Below, one piece after another: positions 6,565-7,658 of a stretch of 7,658 nucleotides of DNA. This DNA is from Gemmatimonadota bacterium (lineage in GTDB: Bacteria > Gemmatimonadota > Gemmatimonadetes > Gemmatimonadales > GWC2-71-9), in NCBI GenBank assembly GCA_022573095.1, contig JACZUR010000105.1:1-7658 (forward strand). The letters are read 5' to 3'. The notes beneath the pieces were generated by a model. It worked only from the letters and a program-made list of their open reading frames with translations, was not told where the DNA came from and did no database searches. A program made the translations under genes and the position numbers. Each line of letters starts with the position of its first letter. Within the stretch, counting starts at the first letter, position 1.

Positions 6565-6969
6565 CTAACGCTTCGAGAACTGGAATCGCTTCCGCGCTTT
6601 CGGCTGGCCGGGCTTCTTGCGCTCCACCGCTCTGGGATCTCTGGTCAATAGCCCATAAGGACGGAGCCTGGCCCGATGTGTTTCGTCTGCCGCCACAAGC
6701 GCCCGCGCCACCGCAAGACGAATGGCGCCCGCTTGCCCGGTCTGCCCACCTCCCTTTACGTTCGCCTTTACGTCAAAAGCTCCCAGCGTGTCAGTCACAA
6801 CAAACGCCTGCTGTATATGCTGCACATGCGACCGCCGCGGGAAGTAATCACCCAAAGTTCTCCCGTTTACGTCCCACTTACCAGAACCGGGAGTCAGGTA
6901 CACGCGAGCGACACCTTCCTTGCGCCGGCCAACGGCGTGCCATCTCAGCTCGGGTTGTTCCACCGCCAT
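6565..6969 (-). CDS. rpsI: 30S ribosomal protein S9
   Basis: S9 is a 30S head protein whose C-terminal tail reaches into the P site and touches the tRNA anticodon stem. The 134-residue sequence shows the family pattern: AVGRRKEGVARVYL (12-25), the FDVKANVKGGG region with the following GQAGAIRLAVARAL, TRDPRAVERKKPG, and the basic ending KARKRFQFSKR. The terminal SKR is the nearly universal P-site contact. The normally alanine-bearing GRRKxAVARV motif has glycine here (KEGVARV). The ATG shares one base with the rplM stop (TAATG), the usual tight L13-S9 pairing. The stop is TAG, followed by a 111-nt gap before rpsB. Confidence 0.98.
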   Translation of the reverse strand: MAVEQPELRWHAVGRRKEGVARVYLTPGSGKWDVNGRTLGDYFPRRSHVQHIQQAFVVTDTLGAFDVKANVKGGGQTGQAGAIRLAVARALVAADETHRARLRPYGLLTRDPRAVERKKPGQPKARKRFQFSKR

Positions 6970-7418
6970 TAACCCTGGCCTTTCATCTTCATCACAACTG
7001 GTCTCTGCGCCTCGTGTGGATGATCGGCTCCAGCATACACCTTTAGCTTCTTTCGGAGTACCTGTTTGCCCAGGGGACCCTTCGGCAGCATGCCGTAAAC
7101 AGCCTTTTCAATCACACGCTCCGGATGCTTCTGCATCAGCACAGCTACGGGTGTAAATCTCTCGTGGCCCATATAACCGGTGTGCCGGAAATAACGTTTT
7201 TGTTCCATCTTCCGGCCGGTCAGCTTGACCTTGGACGCGTTCACGATGACTACGAAATCACCGCCATCCATGTGGGGAGCAAATGTGGGTTTGTGTTTAC
7301 CCCGAATCAGACGAGCGACCTCGGACGCAAGTCGTCCGAGAACGACTCCGTCCGCATCTATAAGATGCCAGGAGCTACTCAACTCGCTCAGTTTTGGTGA
7401 ATAGGTCTTCGTCGACAA
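6969..7418 (-). CDS. rplM: 50S ribosomal protein L13 (probable TTG start)
   Basis: L13 is an early-assembly 50S protein that binds 23S rRNA. Recognisable segments are WHLIDADGVVLGRLASEVA, LIRGKHKPTFAPHMDGGDFVV, the VKLTGRK and YFRHTGYMG region, PERVIEKAVYGMLPKGPLG, and KLKVYAGADHPHEAQRP. No in-frame ATG exists near the expected start. The TTG at 7418 gives a 149-residue protein beginning (M)STKTYSPK, which aligns with the E. coli N-terminus MKTFTAK within two residues, so I use it. The frame stays open to another TTG at 7463, which would add 15 residues (first residues SVLTIVFAKHEF) with no family counterpart. Neither TTG has a convincing Shine-Dalgarno site. The start is the uncertain part; the gene identity is not. 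Confidence 0.95.
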   Translation of the reverse strand: MSTKTYSPKLSELSSSWHLIDADGVVLGRLASEVARLIRGKHKPTFAPHMDGGDFVVIVNASKVKLTGRKMEQKRYFRHTGYMGHERFTPVAVLMQKHPERVIEKAVYGMLPKGPLGKQVLRKKLKVYAGADHPHEAQRPVVMKMKGQG

Positions 7419-7475
7419 CGCTGCAAACTCGTGTTTCGCAAATACTATGGTTAAGACAGACAAGCAAGCTAGCTA

Positions 7476-7504
7476 GCGCGGATTGGAGGGTCAACCCTCC
7501 GCGC
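7476..7504 (-). terminator. GC-rich hairpin over the biotin carrier stop codon, possible terminator
   Basis: The sequence forms a 6-bp perfect stem (GGAGGG with CCCTCC, 7485-7490 and 7495-7500) around a four-base loop that contains the TGA stop. A competing outer stem, GCGCGG with CCGCGC (7476-7481 and 7499-7504), can form with a shortened inner stem and a bulge. The sequence downstream on the minus strand is only moderately T-rich (TTGCTTGTCTGTCTT), so termination efficiency is doubtful. It may instead protect the transcript end or act as a processing site between the carboxylase gene and the ribosomal operon. Confidence 0.5.
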
Positions 7505-7658
7505 GGACGGTAGCCAGATGAGCACCTCGCTCCACCGTCTGCCCGGCCTCGACCATCACCGCCTCAACCAGCCCAGCCACCGGTGATCTGATCTGGTTTT
7601 CCATCTTCATGGCTTCCAGTAGAACGAGGCCTTCACCTTCGAGGACTGCTTTCCCCAC
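7491..7658 (-). CDS. Biotin carboxyl carrier domain protein, C-terminal fragment (5' end beyond window)
   Basis: These are the last 55 codons of a gene that begins outside the window. The translation is a biotinyl domain. It contains GLVLLEAMKMENQI, with the EAMKM motif whose lysine (residue 18 of the fragment) is the expected biotinylation site, followed by SPVAGLVEAVMVEAGQTVERGAHLATV, the second half of the beta-barrel hammerhead fold. The domain carries carboxybiotin between the biotin carboxylase and carboxyltransferase sites of acyl-CoA or oxaloacetate-type carboxylases. The protein ends seven residues after the domain's last strand. It could be a stand-alone carrier subunit or the C-terminus of a longer carboxylase alpha chain; the visible part does not decide. 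MKMEN, rather than the MKMMN common in AccB, leans toward propionyl-/acyl-CoA carboxylase or decarboxylase-type carriers. It is on the same strand as rplM but separated by a strong hairpin. Confidence 0.9.
   Translation of the reverse strand: MGKAVLEGEGLVLLEAMKMENQIRSPVAGLVEAVMVEAGQTVERGAHLATVRAEG

Noticed and set aside
7430..7475. A sigma-70 type promoter before rplM, with TAGTAT as a possible -10 element
   Set aside because: The -10 match is only four of six, and I found no acceptable -35 element at 16-18 nt. It would also leave almost no leader before the TTG at 7418.
7468..7477. The palindrome GCTAGCTAGC between the biotin carrier gene and rplM
   Set aside because: It is a single short self-complementary run with no second copy nearby. 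It could be chance, and nothing links it to a binding protein or an integration site.

Overview
The window is a compact bacterial chromosomal segment of roughly mid-50s percent GC (judged by eye). Every supportable gene lies on the minus strand, so the cluster reads from right to left: biotin carrier domain protein (partial), rplM, rpsI, rpsB, tsf, pyrH, frr, uppS, cdsA, dxr, rseP (partial). The order uppS-cdsA-dxr-rseP after frr matches the Bacillus-type arrangement, not the enterobacterial one, where dxr precedes uppS. Having rplM-rpsI directly upstream of rpsB-tsf, a short Thermus-like EF-Ts, and an S2 with a long charged tail suggests an uncultured, Gram-negative-like lineage. Gemmatimonadota or a neighbouring phylum is my guess, with low confidence because it rests on gene order and general protein look, not a search.

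Right end (7491-7658): the last 55 codons of a biotin-carrier domain with an EAMKM biotinylation motif. Its stop codon sits in the loop of a strong hairpin that separates it from the ribosomal genes. Next (5524-7418): L13, S9 and S2. L13 has no ATG at the expected place and probably starts at TTG. A 111-nt gap with a perfect 9-bp inverted repeat precedes rpsB. A 95-nt gap with a terminator-like hairpin and a five-U run separates rpsB from tsf. Middle (3562-5428): tsf, pyrH and frr are joined by 1-nt and 4-nt stop/start overlaps. Left (1-3539): uppS, cdsA, dxr and rseP form a second overlapping chain, 22 nt after frr.

The genes couple translation to envelope building. L13, S9, S2, EF-Ts and RRF serve the ribosome. 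PyrH makes UDP, the precursor of UTP and CTP. CdsA uses CTP to make CDP-diacylglycerol for phospholipids. Dxr commits carbon to isoprenoid precursors, and UppS turns these into the undecaprenyl carrier used for peptidoglycan and other wall polymers. RseP is the intramembrane protease of envelope stress signalling. No gene-free stretch exceeds about 110 nt, and I see no mobile element, CRISPR array, tRNA or rRNA.

This is conserved core genome, and I see no new multi-gene system in it. The observations most worth following are the three hairpins at gene boundaries, the non-ATG start of rplM and the charged extension of S2.
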